NCBI GenBank assembly: GCA_033032175.1
Contig: CM065318.1
Location: forward strand, 10,044,001-10,108,000
Source: Saturnia japonica
Taxonomy: Eukaryota; Arthropoda; Insecta; Lepidoptera; Saturniidae
Direction: 5' to 3'
Length of the DNA stretch: 64,000 nucleotides
This document shows, piece by piece, positions 32,201 to 40,850 of this stretch (its first letter is position 1; every line of letters starts with the position of its first letter). The position numbers were made by a program, and so were the translations under genes. The notes beneath the pieces were generated by a model, which was not told where the DNA came from, did no database searches, and saw only the letters and a program-made list of their open reading frames with translations.

Positions 32201-33758
32201 ATAGCAGAGAAGCCCATACTTTGTATTAAATTGTTCTATTCTTTCACAATAAATACATTTTCTTTAGTAATTTCATTTTGTAAGAAAAAAGTTTAGTTTC
32301 TTATGTATCTTAGTTTCTACAATATTTCTAATATTGTTCATTTCTGTTATTAAAAGAACTTATAAAGACAACAGCTGTTATTTTTACATCATAGAACCCT
32401 AAAGATATTGTTTTAAAAATAAAATACAACGTTATAATGTGAAGAACCATCCTAAAATTTAAATTAGTACATGTTGCTTAGACTTTTTTGATGAGTGTAT
32501 TTACAAATTAATAAAACTCACCTGATAAAGAGCTAAAATAATTATCGAGCATACAAGTGAAGCCCCGCGAAGTATATAAAATTTTGAATGTTTACTTATC
32601 GAAAATCCAAATAATATGCAAGTAATGTAATCCATAAATTGCTTATGTAATTTTGATGAATCTTGATCCTTTACGAAATTTGAAAACCATGAAACTATAC
32701 ACAAAGCGATTACATTTATTGTTATAAGAATAAATGCCCAAAAACTACACGCATGATATGGATAATACCATAAAGGCACAAGACCTGGCCTAGTGACCAT
32801 AACGCAAAGGGAATCTTGTGTTATGTAATGCAAATAATAAAAAATATCATTTGCGTACAACACCATAAATCTTGAATTGAAAGAGATGTCGATTTTTCTC
32901 CTTAACACGCATCGAAGACTACCGGTAACGACACCTGTATTGTAATCCATATATCCGAATTGAGAGCAATTCTCATCTTTCGGAAAGGACACCCTGAATT
33001 GAAAATGGTTTACTGTGTCTTGTATTCTCGTTCCAGTTTATGTATTGTTTTATTTTATTGCAATATAAAATGGAAGTTGGAAATCTGTAAAAAATACTTG
33101 CATTAAGCGGATACCCTTCTGTTACTCCTTTACCACTGTTCATTATACCAGCAGATAATTGTTCAAACGTATTTGGATTAAATAATTTTATTGTTCGATC
33201 ATATAGTCGTTCTGAATCCTTTTGTATTTTTCCATCGTAAATAATATATATGTCGGGACACGTATACGGAAATGTTAGAACAACACGAATGATTTGGTGT
33301 TTTTGCCATAAACTGTTCAGAAAATTTTGTACGTTTCTAAATATAGCCTCGCTGAATGTTCCATCATTACAAAAGAATTTAGTTCTATCAACTGATATAA
33401 TGTACAACAAATTGGAATGCGACTTAGTCAATTCCTTTAGAGAAGAACTGTTCAGAAATTTATAGGTCAATTCTTTTGTTATTATAACCACGTTCGGTTT
33501 TGTACCCGTGATTTGTTTTTTTGGCGAATTATCTACAAGTCCTGTTAGTAGTAATAACGATTGGTTCTTGTGAATATTCTTCAGCAAACAATCTTTAAGC
33601 ATTGTATCAGTTTCATTCTCTATATCCAAGAGTATTGTATGATGTTGGTTTCTAACTATCGTAATACGTAAGCACTGGTCCATTATGTCTTCCGGTAGGG
33701 TTATTATGTTTGACATTGATATAACTATGAAAAGAGCGAGATAAAATATAATTTTCAT
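26249..33758 (-). CDS. Divergent ionotropic receptor (IR), five exons
   Basis: Minus-strand exons are 33758-33115, 32993-32522, 29387-29192, 28406-28248 and 26538-26249 (stop TGA). The sum is 1761 nt, exactly 587 codons. IRs are variant ionotropic glutamate receptors serving as chemosensory cation channels in insect neurons. Residues 1-16 form a signal peptide and about 20-215 a divergent extracellular N-terminal region. The first ligand-binding lobe is near 216-290. M1 is about 294-317 (HACSFWAFILITINVIALCI), the pore and M2 region about 335-347, and M3 about 354-378, crossing the exon 2/3 joint. The second lobe includes SSLKQLYSSNNILYTTAS and GSPLVYVLEDCFRTYYLSYI, then FMERLLQAGLPGMYYRW. 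M4 is about 548-566 (AFIILLIGYIVSSAVFIG). Exon 3-5 joints agree in phase and have GTAAGT or GTACGT donors. The exon 1 donor (GG|GTATCC) is weak and chosen by phase. The clade is not assigned. Confidence 0.9.
26659..26824. mobile_element. hAT-type MITE, 166 bp
   Basis: The ends CAGTGCCGTAACTA and, inverted, CAGCGCCGTAACTA differ at one base. The flanks TTCTCAGG (26651-26658) and CTCTCAGG (26825-26832) are an 8-bp target duplication with one change. CAG-G ends plus an 8-bp duplication are hAT features. It lies in the last IR intron and produces the false frame 26639-26998. Confidence 0.85.
27079..27512 (-). mobile_element. CR1-like LINE 3' end
   Basis: The minus strand reads LINLGLTTLEHRRQRGRL and IETYKILTNYY, then after a frame break NRVVTAWNKLPEKVV, APTITSFKSRLDKED and a stop near 27122. 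This is the C-terminal tail of CR1/Jockey-superfamily ORF2. A (TAA)n-like tail lies at 27079-27098. It is 5' truncated and lies in the last IR intron. Confidence 0.82.
28437..28653. mobile_element. TTAA-type MITE, copy 2, next to an IR exon
   Basis: It shares the left end (TAAAGGTTACTACACACTATGC, one TTAA base changed), internal GGCATGTCTGCG-like and GCCATGCCGC blocks, and a right TTAA (28650-28653) with 11902-12097. Its left end lies only 30 bp upstream, in IR orientation, of the exon 4 acceptor at 28407. Confidence 0.65.
29597..29955 (-). mobile_element. RTE-type LINE 3' end
   Basis: The minus strand from about 29950 reads MERAMLGVSLRDRIRNEEIR, WAGYIVWRTDVRWGRKVLEW and GRPPTRWKDDLIKVAGSRW, ending EAYVQQWTSCG and stop (29615). 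This is the RTE ORF C-terminus. The tail is an (ATG)n run (CATCATCATCATCATCAT at 29598-29615 on +), as usual for this clade. It is intact over this segment but 5' truncated, and lies in IR intron 2. Confidence 0.9.
30455..30703 (+). repeat. Interspersed repeat with TATAATATTAGTATAGAT tail
   Basis: It begins AACTAGCTGCCCTGCGCAACTTCGTCTGCC and ends TGAGATTAGCGCGTTCAACC, CTTTATAATATTAGTATAGAT. It is related to the ACTAGCTGTGCCC family and has no coding frame. It lies in IR intron 2. Confidence 0.65.
30897..32497 (+). mobile_element. Tc1-like element, about 1.6 kb
   Basis: The terminal repeats CACACATCAAAAAAGTGTAA and, inverted, CACTCATCAAAAAAGTCTAA continue as GCAACATG and are flanked by TA (30895-30896 and 32498-32499). 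The length of 1601 bp is typical of Tc1. The transposase frame is oriented opposite to the host IR gene and lies in its second intron, 25 bp beyond exon 2. Confidence 0.92.
31233..32229 (+). pseudogene. Tc1-like DD34E transposase, frameshifted near both ends
   Basis: The long frame 31233-32150 carries the paired HTH (SQICRHFGIHRSVICRLW; PQTVRNRLHEYGL) and the catalytic set MFSDESRF (Asp144), LMHDNARSHT (Asp234) and NPIEHAWD (Glu269). There are 34 residues between the last two. At about 32100 the frame shifts: the expected C-terminus (QLKDLLQFHWEQIPQDDINS) reads in the next frame to a stop at 32229. Upstream, an ATG at 31208 opens a leader (MKRRHLMADE) in a different frame. The usual SPDLNP before the Glu reads LAYLNP. 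Transposition activity is unlikely without repair. Confidence 0.88.
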
Positions 33759-34372
33759 ATTTTTATAGCAATACTACTTATTTTGTCTTAACTACTAATC
33801 TTGCTGGCGTCCATTAAAGTGTTGTTAAAACATCAAACGCCCACTATTTATTAAAAACATTTTAATTTGATTAATGCATGTTGTCAGAGATAAATGGAAA
33901 TAACTGTTAAGTTACATTTCATTGATTATGACGTTCTTTACATAACTCCCTACAAAATGTAAGTGTACAAATGACTTCGCTTTGACATCGATCAAATAAT
34001 CAGGGTTCGGAAAGATTTTATCTTCGTTATCGGCACAATATGTTTGTATAATAATCATAATTTTTTGAACATCGTGTACATACTTTTAAACGCAAAGTTA
34101 CCTACATATTTAACATATTTTATAGTTAATTGATATCATGTACGATTTTATAGCTACAAGAGTAGGTAAATTGATAAGAAAAAAGGTTTAAACATTTATG
34201 TTTTATATATTTTGTAGCTTGATTAGATCGGTTAAGAATGAAAATAAGATTGATTGAAAATACTAAAAGTAGTTTGAACCTCCAAAACTCTTTCCTTTCT
34301 ATGGCCTATACTTTCCAAATCTCTTTTATTACGATATTCACAATCAGACCGCGAAGGTTGAAGTGTTTTTAA

Positions 34373-34640
34373 CCGACTGCGAAAAAGGAGGGTTATGTTT
34401 GTCGAGTGTATGTATGATACCTATGTATGTCTATTTCTTTGGCACGCACTGTAGCCAAAATGGCTCGATGGTTTTTAGTATATGAGATGTCGTTAGATTC
34501 ATCTTAATTTTGGGAGTGACATAGCTTATATAATATTGAACTAGGTACGAAGTCTGGGAATCAAATTAAAAGCAAAAATAGTTTTTTTACTTAAGTATTT
34601 TTGTTGCAGTCCGGATTTTTATGTTCTTTTTAATAATTTT
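34373..34640 (+). repeat. Dispersed repeat, copy B (partner at 10892-11155)
   Basis: It is collinear with 10892-11155: CTATTTCTTTGGCACGC, CTGGGAATCAAATTAAAAGC and TTTTTGTTGCAGTCCGG. It is non-coding and lies upstream of the 34964 gene. Confidence 0.65.
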
Positions 34641-34905
34641 TCCCCTATTCCATTAGTCCACAGCAACAAAATATCAAAAACAAAAATCTGTTGATATAAT
34701 TTTGAATCTGTCAATCCGATTATATACTGTTTACTGTTGATCTATAAGATAATCCTATAATATGTTGAATTTCAGTTGAAACATACAGTTATTTGTATTA
34801 TAAACGTTTACTTTTCTGGTTATTACATTCAACATACATTATGAACTTATTTCGAGAACGTCACGTTTTGATCGTACAGAAAACCTACAGATCACGTTAA
34901 TCGTG

Positions 34906-34913
34906 TATAAAAA
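34906..34913 (+). promoter_or_regulatory. TATA box of the 34964 gene
   Basis: TATAAAAA lies 51-58 bp before the start codon. An initiator-like TCAATCATT (about 34936) is roughly 30 bp downstream, the right distance for transcription start. Confidence 0.7.
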
Positions 34914-34963
34914 GTGGTCTCTAGTACTTTATTCCTCAATCATTCTTTCCATTCAAACCAAAT

Positions 34964-35272
34964 ATGTCAAACTTGATGCTACTACTATTGTTTTTGGTAA
35001 TAGTTGTAAAAATGTCTACCAGCTTTACATCAAATGGATTATTTTTAAAACCTGAGAAAATGAAGACAGCATATATGATTCGACAAGGAAACGATTATAT
35101 GGATTATGATCCTGATCAAGAATTTAGAGAAGATTATACAGTATATTCACCATTTATCAATTCGAATACAATTGATTCAGTTAATGAAATAAAAATGGAA
35201 GAAATAATATTTGTGGCGCAAAAGTTCGATAAAGATACAATGAATATTTATCACATCAATAGTGTTCAATAA
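34964..35272 (+). CDS. Small secreted acidic protein, 102 residues, function unknown
   Basis: The single-exon frame starts with a strong signal peptide: MSNLML then a Leu/Val-rich core to about residue 20 (cleavage likely after MSTS). The mature part is about 82 residues, acidic and tyrosine-rich (GNDYMDYDPDQEFREDYTVY), with no cysteine, and ends HINSVQ. A TATA box precedes it and AATAAA follows at 35294-35299, so it looks like a complete small gene. It faces away from the IR gene (head to head, 1.2 kb) and neighbours two other short secreted-protein genes. It does not share their C-terminal motif. I do not recognise the family. Confidence 0.72.
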   Translation: MSNLMLLLLFLVIVVKMSTSFTSNGLFLKPEKMKTAYMIRQGNDYMDYDPDQEFREDYTVYSPFINSNTIDSVNEIKMEEIIFVAQKFDKDTMNIYHINSVQ

Positions 35273-35293
35273 CTATTTAGTACTTACCTACGA

Positions 35294-35299
35294 AATAAA
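35294..35299 (+). terminator. Polyadenylation signal of the 34964 gene
   Basis: AATAAA lies 22 bp after the stop codon and is repeated as AATAAA-like text just after. Confidence 0.6.
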
Positions 35300-35893
35300 A
35301 ATAAATATTGTATGAAGCTGTAAATGGAATTTCTGTATATTATAATCTAAATATAAATTTTAAGCTTAAGTGTAGAAAGCTTAGAGAAGATGTAAGCTTA
35401 GATTGATGTAAAAAATGCGATGAGATTGTTTATATATCTAATGTATTTTTTAAGTACTTACGAAGCATCTGAGGTATATAGGAATAAGATAGTAACTAAT
35501 TATTTTATTTTAAGTCGTGAAATTTACATTAGGTACTAAATAAAAAGCTAAATATTTTTTTAATAAAAAATCTTTTATGAAGTTTCGACAAAATATGTAT
35601 ACGCAACGCACCAGACCAATTTTGCTGAAAAACTAGACGATGTATATGTTACTTTACGTACAAATTTTATGGCGACAATCATAACCTATGTATTAGTTTA
35701 TTGATCATTGCTACAATTATTACTATATAGGACCTAAATTGGACATTTAATGGCGTAAACCTTGTAATAGGTCACTAATTATTGAAGTGTAATACCTAAA
35801 CAGATGTTTTAGAACAAAATAAAACTAGATATTTTTTTGTAAAAACTTTTTTTAATTAAATTTATAATATTATTATATTGTGTGACTTAAATA

Positions 35894-35899
35894 TTTATT
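35894..35899 (-). terminator. Polyadenylation signal of the 36341 gene
   Basis: TTTATT on the plus strand is AATAAA on the minus strand, about 90 bp after the stop codon. Confidence 0.5.
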
Positions 35900-35987
35900 T
35901 TTGGTAAACACTTCCCACGAAAATATTTAATTCATGAGAATATTGATTCTTAAATACAAAATAGATATACTATATTAACAATATTTT

Positions 35988-36341
35988 TTAACCTACCCAG
36001 GTCGGAAGCACTTTAATTCTGCGACCGTCGAGGCTTGATAGACCATCTTCAAAGTTAAAGGCATCCAAGTTTGATAGCAAATCGTTGCTTGGGTTATCAC
36101 CACGGATAGCTGATCTTTTCACCACCTTGTGTGTAGTCTCATCTGTTGGTGTATTTGTAGTAGTGTCCACATATAAAACTACTTGCGGTACTTCATCTAT
36201 TATTTCTATAATACCAAAAACAGCGGGCTCGTCATCAGCGGCTGTAGTTGTCTCAATGTTATTTTCTGTAGGCACTGGTGATGTTGAACCATAATATACA
36301 ATTAGGGTAATGCTTAATAGAATTCGTAACGTAAATGCCAT
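35988..36341 (-). CDS. Secreted peptide precursor A (paralogue of 39065-39391), 117 residues
   Basis: The minus-strand single-exon frame starts at 36341. Residues 1-20 are a signal peptide (MAFTLRILLSITLIVYYGST). A Thr/Glu-rich propeptide follows, then a dibasic K-R at about 75-76 and a 41-residue tail ending DGRRIKVLPTWVG. Cutting at K-R, or at the later R-R, would release a 41-mer or a short peptide. The final Gly could donate a C-terminal amide. Precursor B has the same layout, 41 residues after its basic site, and the same R-I-x-V-L-P-x-aromatic-x-G end. No cysteine. I do not recognise the family. An extracellular signal or immune peptide is inference. Confidence 0.8.
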   Translation of the reverse strand: MAFTLRILLSITLIVYYGSTSPVPTENNIETTTAADDEPAVFGIIEIIDEVPQVVLYVDTTTNTPTDETTHKVVKRSAIRGDNPSNDLLSNLDAFNFEDGLSSLDGRRIKVLPTWVG

Positions 36342-36421
36342 TTTGATAAGCTTCTGTGCTTTTCAAAACGTTCTATCTCCAATACTGTGTTGATTTGATG
36401 GTCCCTTCGGCATGCACTTAG

Positions 36422-36429
36422 TTTTTATA
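36422..36429 (-). promoter_or_regulatory. TATA box of the 36341 gene
   Basis: TATAAAAA on the minus strand lies about 80 bp before the ATG, giving an expected transcription start near 36395. Confidence 0.65.
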
Positions 36430-36904
36430 CAAGATAAATTAAATATGCTAACGAACCAGTACCCAGAATCGGAATCATTGACGCATTGTAGGTACGCATC
36501 CTCTAATGAGATGTACAAATATATTCAATAACATAATGACCATGGATGTATTGTGGACTATATTGAAAATTGATGAGAAATAGTTTACTTAAATAATTTT
36601 TGTAGGTATTTAAAGGAAATCACAATAATAGAATGACGTGTTATCCTTCCGTTTATTATATATGATTAAGGATAAGGCCAGCAGATATATTGTAAATCTT
36701 CGTATTCAATTATATATCTTATATTTTTGAGCAATGCGTAGGTAGGTACGTCCTGTATGTCATAAACCATGGATGCATCATAGTCTGTGCACAGACTAAT
36801 TGTAAGTCACTGAAATCAGGCCCTCAGCCAGATTATAAGCTAAAGGCTGCAAATAAAAACAAGTGAATAAAAGTTTAAAAGGTTTTAATGACAATGATTT
36901 TTAA

Positions 36905-37300
36905 TTGGAAGCATGGCATTGCATTGAACTAACAAGTTTTTTGATGTTTGGCTCTAAATTACTTGTCGCCACATGTAAAACTGCTTCCAAATTTTAATTT
37001 TCTAATCGATTGCGATTATTAGTTTTATTGATTTTCATAATCGAAAACGTCTGCTCATAAATATAGGTAGATCCGAATAAGCTTACGCATTTCAATGCAT
37101 TTGTTCTTAGTCATTTCTTTTGATTTTTATCAATGTACCCAGCGTTAAAAACTAAGTATGCCTCTTCAAATTTGTTGCGGAAATTATCATCATTTTGCTT
37201 ATCATAGCAATTAGTAGTCTTGACTTAATACTGAAGTAACATCATTTGAAATCTGCAGGACACCTAACTCTTCACTCTTCATTGGAATGGACTCGATGAA
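36905..37300 (-). pseudogene. hAT-superfamily transposase relic (C-terminal dimerisation region)
   Basis: The minus strand reads PFIESIPMKSEELGVLQISN, then NDDNFRNKFEEAYLVFNAGY. It continues LFGSTYIYEQTFSIMKINKT and NLEAVLHVATSNLEPNIKKL, ending at VSSMQCHASN and a stop. The S-x-F-G-S-T-Y-x-x-E-Q-x-F-S-x-M-K block is typical of the hAT C-terminal domain in GTF2IRD2/ZBED-like proteins. Internal stops at several points show it is dead. It lies between the two peptide precursor genes. Confidence 0.78.
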
Positions 37301-37879
37301 CGGGTTACTTGTGTCGGGGGTTTAATCAATTTTAAATTTACCTTGTCATTCGTAATCAATATTGTTTGTTGTAATGTTTTTGTACAACAATACGTAATTA
37401 ATATGTAATTACTTATAATGTATTTTAATGATAAATTTAAATATCTTAATTAAATCTTGTGAATTATGTCGTCTGTGTAAAAACAATCCATAAATATAAC
37501 CACACATATAAATGAGTGTTGTACACAAATACATATGCACATACCTATACGTTAGCAAGTACCTGGCTGGCGTGTTAATAATTTAACTACATAAACACAA
37601 AACCTTGTCTTCCTTATTATGCGGCCAGATTATAATGTTATAAAGTTTTGTAAAAACTATAAGCAACTAAAATGCAATGAGTACTTATAATGTAAATTTT
37701 TGATATGTAAAATACACACTATTCACAATTTCATTTGATTATTGTTGAATATTTCGGATTTATAACGATGTTACCCTTTACCATCATAAAGTGATAGTTA
37801 AACCAGTCTTCTTGTATAGAAAATAATGATGTTTTGAATAAAGGTTATTTGGGTAAACTAAAAAGCATTTGAAATATTA

Positions 37880-38110
37880 TGTTTTTTTATATACTGCAAA
37901 GGTGGCAAACAAGCGTACAACCCGTCTGATGGTAAATGACTACTATAGTACTATAAGCCTATGGACGCTTGTGACACCATAGATATTAATAGCGGCCCTT
38001 GAAGCCCCTACCTCAAGGAGCTCTGGAAATCCTACTCACCGCAACATAAGTTTATTCGGCCTCGACCTTCTGTAGGATAGAGGTATTTCACGAGTCGGGC
38101 TGTGCCAAGT
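37880..38110. repeat. Dispersed repeat (TGGCAAACAAGCGTAC family)
   Basis: ATACTGCAAAGGTGGCAAAC, AAGCGTACAACCCGTCTGATGG and CACGAGTCGGGCTGTGCC are phrases of a common lepidopteran non-coding interspersed repeat. Class uncertain. Confidence 0.5.
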
Positions 38111-38990
38111 AGAGAAAAATCTCTGTTAAAAAATTATTTAAATAATTAGCAAGATACTGATATTATTTATCTATTCTTGCTAGATATATTTTTAAAAGAG
38201 ATTTTTTCACAGATGTATCTGGATCCATACTATTATATAAATAACTGTGTTTTGATATATCTATATTTTTGTGTATTATTTCTTATAGGTAGTTGTTTTT
38301 TTGTTGTAACACTATATCTCCGTTTATTCTTCATCAAATTTAATAATTTATATATCATTTTAAAGCTTATGTTAACAAGATTAAAAATAATGTTTAAAAT
38401 ATACGCAACAAACATGTAAGACGCGCTATCTATTAACAATTTAACTGAAATGACAGTTTTTAGTTACATTATTTGTATTCTATAAGTGCGAAAAATTCCT
38501 ACGGATCAGCTAGTTAATTAAGAATTAGATGTTTTTGCTACCTATGTATGTGTAGATATAATTTTGAACATTATTTACTTAGGAACCAATATGAAAAATA
38601 GTATGAACAGTGAACACTCACTAAACAATTTATTTAAACCAATTGAAATCATCGAATACGTTTAAAAATATATCTCTGAGCGATTCGGTATTTCACAATA
38701 ATTATTATACATGAATATTTACATTTAGTCATCCAAAAATGGACATGAACAGCCTCATGACCAGGTGCTAATACGCTTTGTTGCTCTTTATTCTTATCAG
38801 TGTTATGTTACTAATTCGTTAGCATCTCAACCCAAGTCGAGTTTCATAATAAAATGGTCACTTATCGGTATGTTTATAGTATTTCTGTTGTAAAATCGTG
38901 CGTCAGTTTCACTTCACAAATAACAATGCGCATTATCCTAGTATACTATTTCAATAAGCTTTAATATATTGTGTAATCAATGATTTATGA

Positions 38991-38997
38991 TATAAAC
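38991..38997 (+). promoter_or_regulatory. TATA box of the 39065 gene
   Basis: TATAAAC lies 68-74 bp before the ATG, with an expected start of transcription near 39020. Confidence 0.6.
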
Positions 38998-39064
38998 GGC
39001 AACGAGACCGTTTCAGGAAGCATTTCGTACTGTGTGAAATAAAGCAAAATAGGATCGTTCGGGA

Positions 39065-39391
39065 ATGCATTCAACGTTATTTGTCGTCGCGTCGTTGGCG
39101 CTGCTAGCGGTCTGCGCGTGCGCGCCCGCGGACGGGGATGTGATCCAACGCATCCCCCCAAGACCAGAACAAACACCATCAGCTACAGGAAAAGACGCTG
39201 CGGAATCTGGTGTTTCGGCAAAGGATGCTGGTGCATCTGAATCGGCGCATAGCAGGGCTCGTCGAGATTTAGGCGGACAAGAGAGTGATCTTCTGCCATC
39301 ACTCAATGAAGGGGACGCTTCACCTTTCGGAGAGAACTCGGAACTCTTAGGCCGCAGTCGTATCAGAGTGCTACCGGCATACCTCGGTTAA
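39065..39391 (+). CDS. Secreted peptide precursor B (paralogue of 35988-36341), 108 residues
   Basis: The single-exon frame has a signal peptide (MHSTLFVVASLALLAVCACA, cleavage near residue 20). A Pro/Ala/Asp-rich propeptide follows, then the basic site S-R-A-R-R at about 63-67 and a 41-residue tail ending GRSRIRVLPAYLG. R-A-R-R fits a furin-like site. A cut at the later R-S-R would free a peptide of eight residues plus the terminal Gly, an amidation donor. The tail length and end match precursor A on the opposite strand. The gene is more GC-rich at its start than its surroundings. An ATTAAA at 39588-39593 may serve for polyadenylation. Family not recognised. Confidence 0.8.
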   Translation: MHSTLFVVASLALLAVCACAPADGDVIQRIPPRPEQTPSATGKDAAESGVSAKDAGASESAHSRARRDLGGQESDLLPSLNEGDASPFGENSELLGRSRIRVLPAYLG

Positions 39392-39399
39392 ACTATGTC

Positions 39400-40840
39400 A
39401 TAGTGTATAACTTGTTTATTTTGAATTTAAAAGAGCTTCATCGTCACGGTCATCGAATACATAATATATATACTTACTGTTAATTTAATATGTTTTAAAG
39501 ACATTGAATAAGCTTTTTTTGTAAAATATGATTGTATGTATGTAAGTATAAGAAATCTATATTGTAAAAATTATAAATAAGTATATTATTAAATACTTTT
39601 TGGTTTCATTTTTATTTTAAATTTCAACCTAACCGCAGGCTCAAGTAAAAACCGATCGGTAACATGTAAGTCTATCATTAAAATATCCATTATCTAATTA
39701 ATTTAACTTTATAAATTCTCACTTTATTTTTCGGCCGCTTTAAAAGATCATTCGTATTTATCATTCATACACCTTAAATTTTCTACAATCGCTAAATAAC
39801 TAGGTATATGCATGCGACCTTGCTCCACATGACTGTATGTATCCCTATTATAGTGAACATATCGGATTATAAATATATCCTATTTTCTGATGTTTTGAAA
39901 AGTTTAATAAAAAAAATTAAAAGCAGTTAATAAGGATTACTACCTAGGTACAAAATACACTGTGTGTGGTGTACATGTTGTAGTTCATAATATCACAGAC
40001 CATAATGGTGCGTGTTATTGTCGACTATTTTTTTTTCTATTACAGTTACGTTCTGACGTACAGGCCAAAAATTTGGGGACTCGTTAGTTCTCATAATTCT
40101 TAAACTGAAATCTTATGTCACCTGTCTAGTCTTACAGTTTATGTTCGTGCGAAAAAAAAGACAACGGTTTTCACTACGTAATGTGAGAACTAAGGATTAA
40201 ATTAACCAGTGCTTTGCTAATGACATATTCTACTTAATTAGTCACTTTGTATATAAAATAGAATTTTCTTATTTAGTTATGGGTAATGACTGTCAGTAAT
40301 GTCTTGTGTTTGAGAATGAAATTCATTTTAATAGGCATCGGAATTGTTAATTCGCTGCCTACAAATAATATATCAAATAAAAGTAATTCGTTTGCTTTGA
40401 AATTCGAACCAGGAATTTTTACATAAAACGAATGACAGGAATGCCAACGAAAGTGATAAACAAAATGATTTAAGGACAAGCAGCAGTTTAGTTTATCGTC
40501 CGCTTTTTGTAAATTGAAGAATTGTACATAATAAACGCAGAATTAGTATGTATAATGCTTTTTCAGAATAACTGGAATTAGGTATGCTCGAGCTAAAGTT
40601 CTATTATTTTTTTATCATATTTTTACGAATTAGCTAGAGAGTATTTTTCTTATAGTGGCCTTTCCAACTGGCAATCAGCTGGCTACTCGTAACTACATGC
40701 ATTTTGTCCAGTTCAAAACTCGTCGTTACTATGCTTGTTAACTAAACCATTAAAAAAACCATAAAATGTAATTGGCAAGCATGCTAACAAAGAACCCGAA
40801 AACTAGTTAAGTGCTAAGACCAACTAGAAACAGTTTGCCA
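39400..40840. other. Intergenic, no gene seen
   Basis: AT-rich. The minus-strand frame 40273-40479 shows no domain and has no promoter or splice support. Confidence 0.5.
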
Positions 40841-40850
40841 AACACTCTGG

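Noticed and set aside
36085..36294. Plus-strand frame opposite peptide precursor A
   Set aside because: Shadow of the minus-strand gene.
39013..39306. Minus-strand frames opposite peptide precursor B
   Set aside because: No signal peptide or family motif; the plus-strand frame has a TATA box, a signal peptide and a paralogue.
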